Of a stretch of DNA of 27,416 nucleotides, positions 1 to 8,042 are shown piece after piece; position 1 is the stretch's first letter, and each line of letters starts with the position of its first letter. The stretch covers positions 1 through 27,416 of the forward strand of contig CAYUSA010000039.1 in the NCBI GenBank assembly GCA_964447335.1, read 5' to 3'. Origin of the DNA: HRBIN12 sp964447335 (GTDB taxonomy: Bacteria; Actinomycetota; UBA4738; HRBIN12). Under the pieces are notes generated by a model, which was given only the letters and a program-made list of their open reading frames with translations, did no database searches and had not been told where the DNA came from. The position numbers and the translations under genes are program-made.

Positions 1-51
1 CGGAAGGACGACCCAGGCCGCGTGACGCGATGGTGGTTGACAAAGGGTGTC

Positions 52-1836
52 TCACGGGACGACCTCGACCTCGCGCCATCCGCGCACGGAGCTCACGAGT
101 GCGACCGCCTCGGCTCCGAGCAGCTCGCCCACCGTGACCGGGCGCTCGACCAGGCGATCCTCGCGGATGAGCACCTGCCGGTAGGTCCCGGGCAGGAGCC
201 CGCTCTCGCGCGGGGGCGTCACCCAGGCCCCGCCCAGCCGGACGGCGAGGTTCGCGATGGTCGTCTCGGTGACCTCGCCGAGCGTGTTCACCAGGACGAC
301 GTCGTCCACGTCCGGCCGCTTCGCCGTGCGGCGGTCGTATGCCGCGCGCCGGGTCGTCTTGTGGAACAGCCAGATGTCCTGCGGATCCACGGGCTCGTCG
401 TCGAGGGCGACGCGGACCGGGCCCGCGGATGCCGGCGGCACGTCTGCGAGCTCGGTCGTCAAGGTGCCGTCGCGCTCGAGCTGGAGGCGGACGCGGGCCT
501 CGGACCGGTCGAGCGCAGCCACCGCCCTCTCGAGCTCGGTCGCCACGAGCTCGGCATCGAACCCGAACCCGAAGTAGCGGGCCGAGGCCGCGATCCTCTC
601 GAGGTGCTCGGGCAGGTGCGCGAAGCCCTCGTCGGCGCTCCACCGCAGGGTCTCGAACAGGCCGAAGGCGGGGCGTGCGGTGGAGAGCACCCGGGCCTTC
701 GCGAGCGCCTCCTCGTACTCGCCTGCGGCCGAGGAGTCGAACGTCACGCCGCCACCGACGCCGTACCGCGCGAGGTGGGACGTGGTGTCGACGACCACCG
801 TACGGATCGCGACGTTGAAGTTCGCTCTCGGCTCGCCCGATCCGGACGGCGCGAGGTAGCCGATCGTGCCGCAGTAGACACCGCGAGGGGAGTCCTCGAG
901 CTCGGCGACGATGCGCATCGTGGCGACCTTCGGAGCCCCGGTGACCGATCCGCTCGGGAAGAGCGCGCGGAAGACCTCGAGGATTCGGGTCGCGGGGCGG
1001 AGCTCGGCCTCGATGGTCGAGGTGAGCTGCCAGACGGTCTCGTAGCGCTCCGCGTGGAACAGCTCGTCCCAGGTGACCCCGCCGGGGACGGCGATCCGGC
1101 CGATGTCGTTGCGGAGCAGGTCGACGATCATCGCGTTCTCGGCGCGGTCCTTCCTCGAGGCGACGAGGCGGGCCAGGTTCGCCTCGTCCTCCTCGAGCCA
1201 CCGGCCTCGGGGCGCGGTGCCCTTCATCGGGCGCGCGGTGATGCGGTTGCCGTCCAGGCGGAAGAACAGCTCCGGCGAGGCCGAGAGCACGTGGTAGCGC
1301 CCGGTCGACAGGTACGCGGCGTACCCGCCGCGCTGCGCGAGACCGAGGTCCCGGTACAGACCGCGGTCGTCGCCCTCGATCGTCGCGTCGAGCCGGAACG
1401 TGTGGTTGACCTGGTACGTGTCGCCGGCCGAGATGGCCTCGCGGATCCTGGCGATCGCGGCGTCGTAGATCGCGCGCGAGACCGACGGGCGCCAGGGCGA
1501 TGCCCCCTGCGGCGTGGTCGCGTCGTCGGCGCGGACCGGTTCGAGGGCCGGGGCGTCCTCGCGCCGAGCGAAGAGCGTGAACCAGGCGAGCGGGAGCTCG
1601 GCGAAGGGGTCGCCGGCCTCCGGCGCCCTGACGGCGAGGGAGGGATCCAGCCCCGGGGCGGCCTCGTAGGCCACGAAGCCGGCGACCCACAGGCCTCGGG
1701 AAGCTGCGGCCTCGGCGGCCTCCAGGACGCCGGCAACCTCGGAGGGGCGCCTGGCTTCGAGCACGCCGACCGGCTCCTCGAGGCGGAAGGAGCGCTCGGC
1801 CCCGCGTGTGAGGTCGTCGAAGCGCGCGAGGATCAC
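52..1836 (-). CDS. pabBC: Fused aminodeoxychorismate synthase component I / aminodeoxychorismate lyase (PabB-PabC)
   Basis: The 594-residue product makes 4-aminobenzoate for folate. The PabB part (about 1-385) converts chorismate plus ammonia to aminodeoxychorismate. The PabC part (about 389-594) is a PLP enzyme that releases pyruvate to give pABA. PabB shows the chorismate-binding core: RPMKGTAPRG, with K205 in the place of the PabB catalytic lysine, then VDLLRNDIGR, SGSVTGAPK and GGGVTFDSSAAGEYEEA. PabC shows LFETLRW, FHKTTRRAAYD (K493, likely PLP lysine) and ETTIANLAV. The start is GTG, with a GGGAG about ten bases upstream. The gene lies 43 bases behind etfA on the same strand, so co-transcription with etfBA is possible. 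The glutaminase partner PabA is not in the window. Fusions of this kind are common in bacteria, and the assignment is secure. Confidence 0.93.
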   Translation of the reverse strand: MILARFDDLTRGAERSFRLEEPVGVLEARRPSEVAGVLEAAEAAASRGLWVAGFVAYEAAPGLDPSLAVRAPEAGDPFAELPLAWFTLFARREDAPALEPVRADDATTPQGASPWRPSVSRAIYDAAIARIREAISAGDTYQVNHTFRLDATIEGDDRGLYRDLGLAQRGGYAAYLSTGRYHVLSASPELFFRLDGNRITARPMKGTAPRGRWLEEDEANLARLVASRKDRAENAMIVDLLRNDIGRIAVPGGVTWDELFHAERYETVWQLTSTIEAELRPATRILEVFRALFPSGSVTGAPKVATMRIVAELEDSPRGVYCGTIGYLAPSGSGEPRANFNVAIRTVVVDTTSHLARYGVGGGVTFDSSAAGEYEEALAKARVLSTARPAFGLFETLRWSADEGFAHLPEHLERIAASARYFGFGFDAELVATELERAVAALDRSEARVRLQLERDGTLTTELADVPPASAGPVRVALDDEPVDPQDIWLFHKTTRRAAYDRRTAKRPDVDDVVLVNTLGEVTETTIANLAVRLGGAWVTPPRESGLLPGTYRQVLIREDRLVERPVTVGELLGAEAVALVSSVRGWREVEVVP

Positions 1837-1879
1837 GGTGTCAGCGTCTCCCGGTCGGGGCGCGCCGTCCAGCCCTCGG

Positions 1880-2845
1880 CTACGCGGAGCCCCGGCGGCG
1901 CTCGATCTCCTCGAGGAGCTTCGGGACCAAGGCGAGCGCGTCGCCCACGACGCCGAGGTCGGCCAGGCCGAAGATCGGCGCGTCGCGGTCCTTGTTGATG
2001 GCCACGATGCGCCGCGAGCCCTTCATGCCGACGACGTGCTGGGTCGCCCCGCTGATGCCCACGGCGATGTAGACCTCGGGCTTCACGGTCTTGCCGGTCT
2101 GGCCGATCTGCTGGCCGTAGGGCACCCACCCCGCGTCGACCGCAGCGCGCGTGGCGCCGACCGCGGCTCCACCGATCGCGCCGGCGAGGCGCTCGAGCAG
2201 CGAGAAGTTGGCCGGGTCCTGGAGCCCCCGGCCTCCCGAGATCACGACGCGTGCCTCCTCGAGCTTCGGGCCGGCGGCGGCCTCCGCGTGGCGCTCGACG
2301 CGCCGAGCGCGCCGGTGCTCGTCGGGGACCACCACGTCGACGGCGACGACCTCCGCCGTTCCGCCCGTGGGCGCGGCGGCGAAGGACTTGGGGCGCACGA
2401 GCACGAGCCTCGGACCGGCGCCCTCGAGAGCCACCTCGACGATCTGCGTGTCGCCGAAGATCTGCGTGACGGCACGGTCCGGCGCGAGGACGTCCGTGGC
2501 GTTGCTCATGAGCGTCGAGCCGGTCATCGCCTGCAAGCGCCCGGCGACGTCTCGCCCCTCGTGCGAGGTGGGGAACAAGATGAGGTCGGGTGCGTGCGCG
2601 TGCGCGAGCTCGGCGAGTGCATGGGCGGCCGCCTGGCCGACGACCTCCCCGTAGACCTCGTCGTCGCTCGCGTAGACCGTCTGCGCGCCATGCTCGCCGA
2701 GTGCCACCGCGGCCGCCGTCGCGCCCGGTCCGAGCGCGACCGCCGCGACCGTGTCGCCGAGCGCGCGGGCTTTCGTGAGGAGCTCGAGCGCCGAGCTCGC
2801 GGGACCATCCGGTCCGACCTCCGCGTAGACCCAGATCGTCGTCAT
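1880..2845 (-). CDS. etfA: Electron transfer flavoprotein alpha subunit
   Basis: This 321-residue protein is the FAD-binding large subunit of the soluble heterodimeric ETF. ETF takes electrons from acyl-CoA and related dehydrogenases and passes them to an ETF:quinone oxidoreductase. The C-terminal FAD domain is unmistakable: VISGGRGLQDP near 203-213, then PYGQQIGQTGKTVKPEVY, AVGISGATQHVVGMKGS and VAINKDRDAPIF. The length is normal for bacterial EtfA. The ATG start lies one base after the etfB stop, which indicates translational coupling and a shared mRNA. A dehydrogenase partner is not visible in the window, so the physiological substrate cannot be named. Confidence 0.96.
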   Translation of the reverse strand: MTTIWVYAEVGPDGPASSALELLTKARALGDTVAAVALGPGATAAAVALGEHGAQTVYASDDEVYGEVVGQAAAHALAELAHAHAPDLILFPTSHEGRDVAGRLQAMTGSTLMSNATDVLAPDRAVTQIFGDTQIVEVALEGAGPRLVLVRPKSFAAAPTGGTAEVVAVDVVVPDEHRRARRVERHAEAAAGPKLEEARVVISGGRGLQDPANFSLLERLAGAIGGAAVGATRAAVDAGWVPYGQQIGQTGKTVKPEVYIAVGISGATQHVVGMKGSRRIVAINKDRDAPIFGLADLGVVGDALALVPKLLEEIERRRGSA

Positions 2846-2846
2846 C

Positions 2847-3611
2847 TCAGATCACCTTCGCCTCGGCCAGGAAGTCCGCGATGCGGGCCACGGCGCCGTC
2901 GCCCTCGACGATTTCGCCCGGACCGCGGACGACCGCTTGGGTCACCGCGAGGACCCGCTGGGACGGCGCCACCTCCGCCGCCGAGAGCCCGAGGTCGGCG
3001 AGCGTGAGCTGTTCCACCGGCTTGGACTTCGAGGACATGATGCCCTTCAGCGTCGCGTACCGCGGCTCGGCCGCCGCGCCCGTGACGCTGACGAGCGCGG
3101 GCAGGGCGCTCTCGAGCACGTCGTAGCCGAGGTCGGTCTGGCGCTCGATCCGCGCGGTGCCCTCGGCGAGCTCGAGCTTGCGCGCGAACGTGAGGCTCGG
3201 GATGCCGAGGAGCCCGGCGACGGCCATCGGCAGCGTGCCCGTGTAGCCGTCCGTGGACTCCGAGCCGGTGAGGACGAGGTCGAAGGGCTCGCGCGAGATC
3301 GCAGCCGCGAGGACCTTCGCGGTCGCCAGTGTGTCGGCGCCGCGGAGCGCGGGGTCGGTGACGAGCACGCCCTTGTGCGCGCCCATCGACAGGCCCTTGC
3401 GGACCGCGCCCATCGCGATCTCCGGGCCCATCGAGACGAGGGTGACCTCGCCCCCGTTCGCCTCGACGGCCTGCAGGCCGGCCTCGACGGCGTACTCGTC
3501 GCCGGGGTCGAGCGTGCCGTCCGTCCCCTCCCGCTGCACGAGGAGGTCCTCTCCGAGCTTCGGCGTGCCCGCGGGATCGGGCACGTACTTCGCGAGCACA
3601 ACGACGTTCAT
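2847..3611 (-). CDS. etfB: Electron transfer flavoprotein beta subunit
   Basis: This is the small ETF subunit (254 residues), which binds AMP and forms the heterodimer with EtfA. It opens with MNVVVLAKYVPDPAGTPKLG and contains DPGDEYAVEAGLQ, the nucleotide-site stretch LVLTGSESTDGYTG and the C-terminal KGIMSSKSKPVEQLTLADLG, all typical of EtfB. Two in-frame starts exist two codons apart. The ATG at 3609-3611 is preferred because GAGG lies eight bases before it, whereas the GTG at 3615-3617 would leave only two. A TATCCT element on the minus strand at 3643-3648 is a plausible -10. The gene is first in the leftward etfB-etfA(-pabBC) unit and diverges from mnmA. Confidence 0.95.
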   Translation of the reverse strand: MNVVVLAKYVPDPAGTPKLGEDLLVQREGTDGTLDPGDEYAVEAGLQAVEANGGEVTLVSMGPEIAMGAVRKGLSMGAHKGVLVTDPALRGADTLATAKVLAAAISREPFDLVLTGSESTDGYTGTLPMAVAGLLGIPSLTFARKLELAEGTARIERQTDLGYDVLESALPALVSVTGAAAEPRYATLKGIMSSKSKPVEQLTLADLGLSAAEVAPSQRVLAVTQAVVRGPGEIVEGDGAVARIADFLAEAKVI

Positions 3612-3642
3612 GCGCACCGCCTCGCAGGTCGGGACGGGGTGA

Positions 3643-3648
3643 AGGATA
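3643..3648 (-). promoter_or_regulatory. Putative -10 element of the etfB-etfA operon
   Basis: TATCCT on the minus strand fits the actinobacterial TANNNT -10 pattern and would start RNA about 25 bases before the etfB ATG, leaving room for the GAGG ribosome site. No convincing -35 was seen. Confidence 0.35.
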
Positions 3649-3685
3649 CCCGGCGGCGCCGGGCGTTCGGGCGCCCGCGAGCGCG

Positions 3686-3691
3686 TAGCAT
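3686..3691 (+). promoter_or_regulatory. Putative -10 element of mnmA, near-leaderless
   Basis: TAGCAT ends nine bases before the mnmA ATG at 3701. There is no Shine-Dalgarno sequence in those nine bases, so the transcript would begin within a few bases of the start codon. The -35 region is not recognisable. Confidence 0.4.
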
Positions 3692-3700
3692 CGGACGTCG

Positions 3701-4774
3701 ATGGGAACCAAGGGCTCGGTGCTCGTGGCGATGTCGGGGGGTGTGGACTCCTCGGTCGCGGCGTGCCTGCTCCTCGAGCAGGGGTACGAGGTGCTCGGCT
3801 CCCACCTGCGCCTGGTGCACCTCGAGGGGGTCGAGCACGGGTGCTGCGGTCCGGCCGCCCGAGCCGACGCCGAGGCCGTCGCGCGCATCGCGGGCTTCCC
3901 GTTCGAGATCGCCGACATGACCCTCGAGTTCGACGAGCACGTGATCGACGACTTCGTGGCCGAGCACGCGGCTGGTCGGACGCCGAACCCGTGCGCTCGC
4001 TGCAACGCCGAGATCAAGTTCGGCGCGTTCCTGCGGCGGGCCGACGAGCTCGGCATCGACTCCGTCGCGACCGGCCACTACGTCCGGACGGCGTGCGACG
4101 ACGGGCGGTGGCGTCTCCTCCGCGGCGCGGACCGCTCGAAGGATCAGTCGTACATGCTCCACATGCTCGGGCAGCGTGAGCTCGCGAGGTCGCTCTTCCC
4201 CGTGGGCGGCCTGCCGAAGGTCGAGACGCGCCGCGTTGCCGAGCGCCTCGGCCTGCCGGTCGCATCGAAGCCGGACTCACAGGAGCTCTGCTTCGCGCCG
4301 AGCGGCGACGCCGGCGCGTTCTTGCGGAGCATCGCGCCCGACCTGATGCGCGAGGGCGAGGTCGTCGACGCCGAGGGCCGGGTGCTCGCGCACCACCGCG
4401 GGGCCGCGGCCTTCACGGTCGGGCAGCGGCGAGGGCTGGGGGTCTCCGGACACGAGGCCGCGTACGTGCTCGAGGTCGACGCGCCCGCGAACCGCGTCGT
4501 CGTCGGACCGGGCGAGCTGCTCGCCCGCCGTGGCCTGGTCGCCGACCGCGTCTCGTGGGTGGCGGGCGAACCGCCCTCGACCGGGCCATTCGAGGCCGAC
4601 GTCCGGATCCGCTACCGCGGCGAGGACGTGCCCGGTGTGCTCGAGGCAGACGGCGCCAGCCTGCGCGTCATGTTCCGCTCCCCGCAGCGCGGTGTCGCGC
4701 CCGGCCAGAGCGTCGTCGCGTACCGGGGCGAGGAGCTCCTCGGCGGCGGTCGCATCGTCGAGTCGCTCCGCTGA
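3701..4774 (+). CDS. mnmA: tRNA-specific 2-thiouridylase MnmA
   Basis: MnmA (357 residues) uses ATP to adenylate uridine 34 of Lys, Glu and Gln tRNAs and inserts sulfur received as persulfide. The N-terminal PP-loop SGGVDSS is at 12-18. NPCARCN (96-102) supplies the first catalytic cysteine (C101), and SQELCF supplies the second (C197). The tRNA contact stretch SKDQSYMLHML and the C-terminal beta-barrel (FTVGQRRGLG, VSWVAGEPP, IRYRG) are also present. The gene has no ribosome site but a TAGCAT -10 immediately upstream, so it is probably read from a nearly leaderless mRNA. It heads the rightward housekeeping series that continues to gatB. Confidence 0.97.
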   Translation: MGTKGSVLVAMSGGVDSSVAACLLLEQGYEVLGSHLRLVHLEGVEHGCCGPAARADAEAVARIAGFPFEIADMTLEFDEHVIDDFVAEHAAGRTPNPCARCNAEIKFGAFLRRADELGIDSVATGHYVRTACDDGRWRLLRGADRSKDQSYMLHMLGQRELARSLFPVGGLPKVETRRVAERLGLPVASKPDSQELCFAPSGDAGAFLRSIAPDLMREGEVVDAEGRVLAHHRGAAAFTVGQRRGLGVSGHEAAYVLEVDAPANRVVVGPGELLARRGLVADRVSWVAGEPPSTGPFEADVRIRYRGEDVPGVLEADGASLRVMFRSPQRGVAPGQSVVAYRGEELLGGGRIVESLR

Positions 4775-4848
4775 CCCGCTCCCGGTTGCGTGCGGCGAGG
4801 CCGCTGGGTAACGTTCGGGCTCTGTCCGTTGGTGGGAGGGAGAGAGAG

Positions 4849-5241
4849 ATGGCTGAGCATCCGAACGCGGCCCTCATCCGGGCCGGGTACGCGGCCTTCG
4901 CGGCCGGGGACATGGGCAAGGTGGGCGAGCTCTTCTCGCCCGATATCGTCTGGCACGCGCCGGGGTCGAACCCGCTGTCGGGCGATCAGGTCGGCGCCGA
5001 GGCGGTGTTCGCGAACTTCGGCAAGCTCTTCGAGCTCACCGCCGGGACCTTCGGGCAGGAGATCCACGACGTCGTCGCGAACGACGACCATGTGGTCGTG
5101 CTCGTGACGCAGTGGTGGGAGCAGCCCCACCCCCACCGCGGGGGCAGCGTCCACGTCTGGCACGTGAAGGACGGCAAGGGGGTTGAGGCGTGGCTCACGG
5201 ACCTGGACCAAGCCGCGTCCGACGCCGCGCTGACGCCCTGA
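4849..5241 (+). CDS. SnoaL-like / NTF2-family protein
   Basis: A 130-residue cone-shaped alpha+beta protein of the SnoaL-like domain family. Typical features are the opening helix NAALIRAGYAAFAAGDMGKV, then LFSPDIVWHAPG, the loop NPLSGDQVGAEAVFANFGKL and the final strands VVVLVTQWWEQ and SVHVWHVKDGKGVEAWLTDLD. Members are enzymes of isomerase, cyclase or hydrolase type, or ligand-binding proteins, and the substrate cannot be deduced here. The ATG has a strong ribosome site (GGGAGGGAG at about 4834-4842). TAACGT at 4809-4814 may be the -10. An in-frame extension upstream runs through the mnmA end in a shadow frame and was not used. Confidence 0.8.
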   Translation: MAEHPNAALIRAGYAAFAAGDMGKVGELFSPDIVWHAPGSNPLSGDQVGAEAVFANFGKLFELTAGTFGQEIHDVVANDDHVVVLVTQWWEQPHPHRGGSVHVWHVKDGKGVEAWLTDLDQAASDAALTP

Positions 5242-5287
5242 CACCCTGACCTGAGGGGGTCGAGGGAGGGCCCCGCTCCCCGGCTTC

Positions 5288-5320
5288 GAGCCCCGCCGGC
5301 GTGGGTCGTCGGCGGGGCTC
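5288..5320. terminator. GC-rich hairpin between the NTF2-like gene and UPF0280
   Basis: GAGCCCCGCC at 5288-5297 is perfectly complementary to GGCGGGGCTC at 5311-5320, and one more G-C pair closes the loop. It lies 46 bases after the upstream stop. No T run follows, so it is at best an imperfect intrinsic terminator or a 3'-end stabilising stem. Confidence 0.45.
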
Positions 5321-5351
5321 GTTATCATCGGCCGGTGGAGGTCCCGCCGGC

Positions 5352-6023
5352 GTGAAGATCCTGAAGCGCAAACCGCGCAGCTTCGAGATCCAGGTCCAGG
5401 ACATGGTGCTGCACATCACCGCCGGGACCGACCTCAGCGAGGAGTCCCGCGCGGCCGCCCTGTCGTTCTGGGAGCAGCTGCACGCCTATACCCTGCGGAA
5501 CCCGGCGATCCGGACGAGCAAGCGGCCGATCGAGGTCCCCGAGGATGCGCCCGAGATCGTGCGCGAGATGATCGCCGCCTCCGCGAAGGCGGGCGTCGGG
5601 CCGATGTTCTCGTTCCAGGGAGCGGTGACCGACTACGTGGGGCGGTTCCTCGCGCGGGACCTCGACGAGGTCACGGTGAGCTGCGGCGGCGACTTCTTCA
5701 TCGTGGCGCGCAAGCGGCAGAAGATCACGATCCACACCGGGCTGGAGGCCGGGCTCGCGATCGTCGTGCAGCCGCGCCGGGGCGGCGTGGGCATCGCGAC
5801 GGGGATGGGTCGGGGCAAGGTCGCGCTCGACGGGCTCGCCGTGCTCGCGGACTCGTGCATGCTCGCCGACGCCGCCGCGGCCGGCGTGCAGGCCATCGTG
5901 CCGAAGGCCGACGGCTTCCACCTCGCGCTCGCGTACCTGCGCAAGGTGCCGGGCGTGATCGGCGGGGTCGTGATCTCGGGGGATCACATCGGGGTCGCGG
6001 GCGGCGTGGAGATCGCGGCCTAG
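5352..6023 (+). CDS. UPF0280 family protein (ApbE-like fold)
   Basis: The product (223 residues) matches the UPF0280 family, distantly related to the flavin transferase ApbE. The diagnostic core is GVGPMFSFQGAVTDYVGRFL followed by EVTVSCGGDFFIVARKRQKI, then GVGIATGMGRGKVALDGLAV and ADSCMLADAAAAGVQAIV. The biochemical role is not established. The GTG at 5352 is chosen because GGAGG sits ten bases upstream and the family similarity starts near it. The GTG at 5301 lies in the loop of the 5288-5320 hairpin and upstream of a TATCAT -10 candidate (5323-5328). The stop is immediately followed by the ligA ATG, so the two genes are probably co-translated. Confidence 0.85.
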   Translation: MKILKRKPRSFEIQVQDMVLHITAGTDLSEESRAAALSFWEQLHAYTLRNPAIRTSKRPIEVPEDAPEIVREMIAASAKAGVGPMFSFQGAVTDYVGRFLARDLDEVTVSCGGDFFIVARKRQKITIHTGLEAGLAIVVQPRRGGVGIATGMGRGKVALDGLAVLADSCMLADAAAAGVQAIVPKADGFHLALAYLRKVPGVIGGVVISGDHIGVAGGVEIAA

Positions 6024-8042
6024 ATGGCCGGCGAGCGCGAGCGCGCGGCGGCCAAGCTCCGGGTCGAGGAGCTGCGGGAGCAGCTCAACCACCACGCCTA
6101 CCGCTACCACGTTCTGGACGAGCCCGAGATCTCCGACGCCGAGTACGACGAGCTCATGCGGGAGCTGAAGGAGCTCGAGGAGCGCTTCCCCGAGCTCGCG
6201 ACGCCGGACAGCCCGACGCAGCGCGTCGGCATGGCCCCGGCCGACCTGTTCGCCCCCGTCGAGCACCGAGCGCGGATGCTCTCGCTCGACAACGCGTTCT
6301 CGCCCGAGGAGCTGCAGGCATGGGCCGGGCGGGTCGAGCGCGGCGTGGGCGCCGGCGTGGCGTACTCGTGCGAGCTGAAGATCGACGGGGTGGCGGTCGC
6401 GCTCACGTACGAGCGGGGCGTGCTCGTGAAGGGCGCGACCCGCGGCGACGGCCGGATCGGCGAGGACATCACGGCGAACGTCCGGACGGTGCGCTCGGTC
6501 CCGCGGCGGCTCGGCGTGCGCGAGCCTCCCGCGCTCCTCGAGGTCCGCGGCGAGATCTACCTTCCGGTGAAGGCGTTCGAGCGCCTGAACGAGGAGCTCA
6601 CCTCCGCCGAGCAGCGCCCCTTCGCGAACCCGCGGAACGCGGCGGCGGGCTCGCTCCGCCAGAAGGACCCGAAGGTGAGCGCGAGCCGGCCGCTCGCGCT
6701 CTGGGTGCACTCGTTCGGGTTCGCCGACGGCATCCGCTTCGAGTCGCACTCGGGGTTCCTCGCGTGGTGCCGCGACGCCGGTCTCCCGGTCGCGCCGACG
6801 GGCGAGGTCGAGGCGGACCTCGGCGGGGTCCTTCGATACCTCGAGCACTGGGAGCGGCACCGGCACACGGTCGACTGGGAGATCGACGGCGTCGTCGTGA
6901 AGGCGGACCGGATCGCGCACCAGGACGAGCTCGGCGCGATGAGCCACGCTCCTCGGTGGGCGATCGCCTACAAGTTCCCGCCCGAGGAGCGGACGACCGT
7001 GCTGCGGCGCATCGACGTCCACACCGGCCGCACCGGAAAGGTCACGCCGTTCGCCGTCCTCGAGCCGGTGGTCGTCGGCGGCGTCACCGTCACGTACGCG
7101 ACGCTCCACAACGAGGACGAGGTGCGCCGCAAAGACGTCCGCGAGGGCGACACGGTCATCGTCCGCCGTGCGGGCGACGTGATCCCCGAGATCGTCGGTC
7201 CGGTGCTGTCCAAGCGCAAGCGGGGCGCGAGGATCTGGCGCTTCCCGTCGTCGTGCCCGTCGTGCGGGACCGCCCTCGTGCGGGCCGAGGGTGAGGCCGA
7301 CCACCGTTGCCCGAACGCTGCCTGCCCGAGCCGAAACGTCGAGTGGCTCTTCAGCTTCGCCTCGCGCGGCGGGATGGACATCGAGGGGCTTGGCTACGTG
7401 ACGGGGTTCCAGCTCCTCGAGCGGGGCCTGGTGAAGGACCCCGGCGACATCTTCACGCTCACCGCCGAGGACCTCGCGCAGCTCGAGGGGTTCGCGGACC
7501 GGTCGATCGCGCACCTGCTCGACTCGATCGAGCGCTCGAAGGACCAGCCCGTGTGGCGCCTGCTCGTCGCGCTCAACGTCCGGCACGTCGGTGAGCACGT
7601 CGCGCAGGTGCTCGCTCGGGCGTTCGGCTCGATCGACGCCATCGCGGCCGCGAACGCGGAGCAGATCGACGACGTCCCCGAGATCGGCCCGGCGATCGCC
7701 GAGAGCGTGCACGCGTGGTTCCACGACCCGGCGAACCGGCGGCTCCTCGCGAAGCTCCGCTCGGCCGGCGTGCGGATGGCGGACGAGGCGCCCGAGACGT
7801 CGCCGGCGACGGGGCCGCTCGCCGGGACGACGCTCGTCCTCACCGGCGGGCTCGAAGGGCTGTCGCGCGAGGAGGCGACGGAGCTCGCTCAGGCGGCGGG
7901 CGCGCGCGTCGCGTCGAGCGTGTCCAAGAAGACGGACTTCGTGGTGGCGGGGGAGAACCCGGGTTCGAAGCTCGCGAAGGCCGAGCAGCTCGGCGTGGAG
8001 ATCGTCGACGAGGCGGAGTTCCGGCGGAGGGCGGGGCGATGA
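6024..8042 (+). CDS. ligA: NAD-dependent DNA ligase LigA
   Basis: LigA (672 residues) seals nicks in replication and repair using NAD+. All domains are visible: Ia (NHHAYRYHVLDEPEISDAEYD, about 22-42), the adenylation domain with ELKIDGVAV (nucleophile K119), GATRGDGRIGEDIT and DGVVVKADR, then the OB domain (TGRTGKVTPFAVLEPV). A zinc site follows at C411, C414, C429 and C434, then helix-hairpin-helix repeats (FGSIDAIAAANAEQIDDVPEIG) and a C-terminal BRCT domain (about 595-672, including LTGGLEGLSREEA and SKKTDFVVAGENPGSKL). The length is normal. It begins directly after the UPF0280 stop and overlaps the next gene by ATGA. Confidence 0.98.
   Translation: MAGERERAAAKLRVEELREQLNHHAYRYHVLDEPEISDAEYDELMRELKELEERFPELATPDSPTQRVGMAPADLFAPVEHRARMLSLDNAFSPEELQAWAGRVERGVGAGVAYSCELKIDGVAVALTYERGVLVKGATRGDGRIGEDITANVRTVRSVPRRLGVREPPALLEVRGEIYLPVKAFERLNEELTSAEQRPFANPRNAAAGSLRQKDPKVSASRPLALWVHSFGFADGIRFESHSGFLAWCRDAGLPVAPTGEVEADLGGVLRYLEHWERHRHTVDWEIDGVVVKADRIAHQDELGAMSHAPRWAIAYKFPPEERTTVLRRIDVHTGRTGKVTPFAVLEPVVVGGVTVTYATLHNEDEVRRKDVREGDTVIVRRAGDVIPEIVGPVLSKRKRGARIWRFPSSCPSCGTALVRAEGEADHRCPNAACPSRNVEWLFSFASRGGMDIEGLGYVTGFQLLERGLVKDPGDIFTLTAEDLAQLEGFADRSIAHLLDSIERSKDQPVWRLLVALNVRHVGEHVAQVLARAFGSIDAIAAANAEQIDDVPEIGPAIAESVHAWFHDPANRRLLAKLRSAGVRMADEAPETSPATGPLAGTTLVLTGGLEGLSREEATELAQAAGARVASSVSKKTDFVVAGENPGSKLAKAEQLGVEIVDEAEFRRRAGR

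Noticed and set aside
22..1998. 658-codon open frame on the plus strand
   Set aside because: Antisense to pabBC, whose product has all expected motifs.
5301..5351. Upstream GTG start for UPF0280
   Set aside because: It lies in the loop of the 5288-5320 hairpin and before the likely -10. The GTG at 5352 has a ribosome site and matches the family start.
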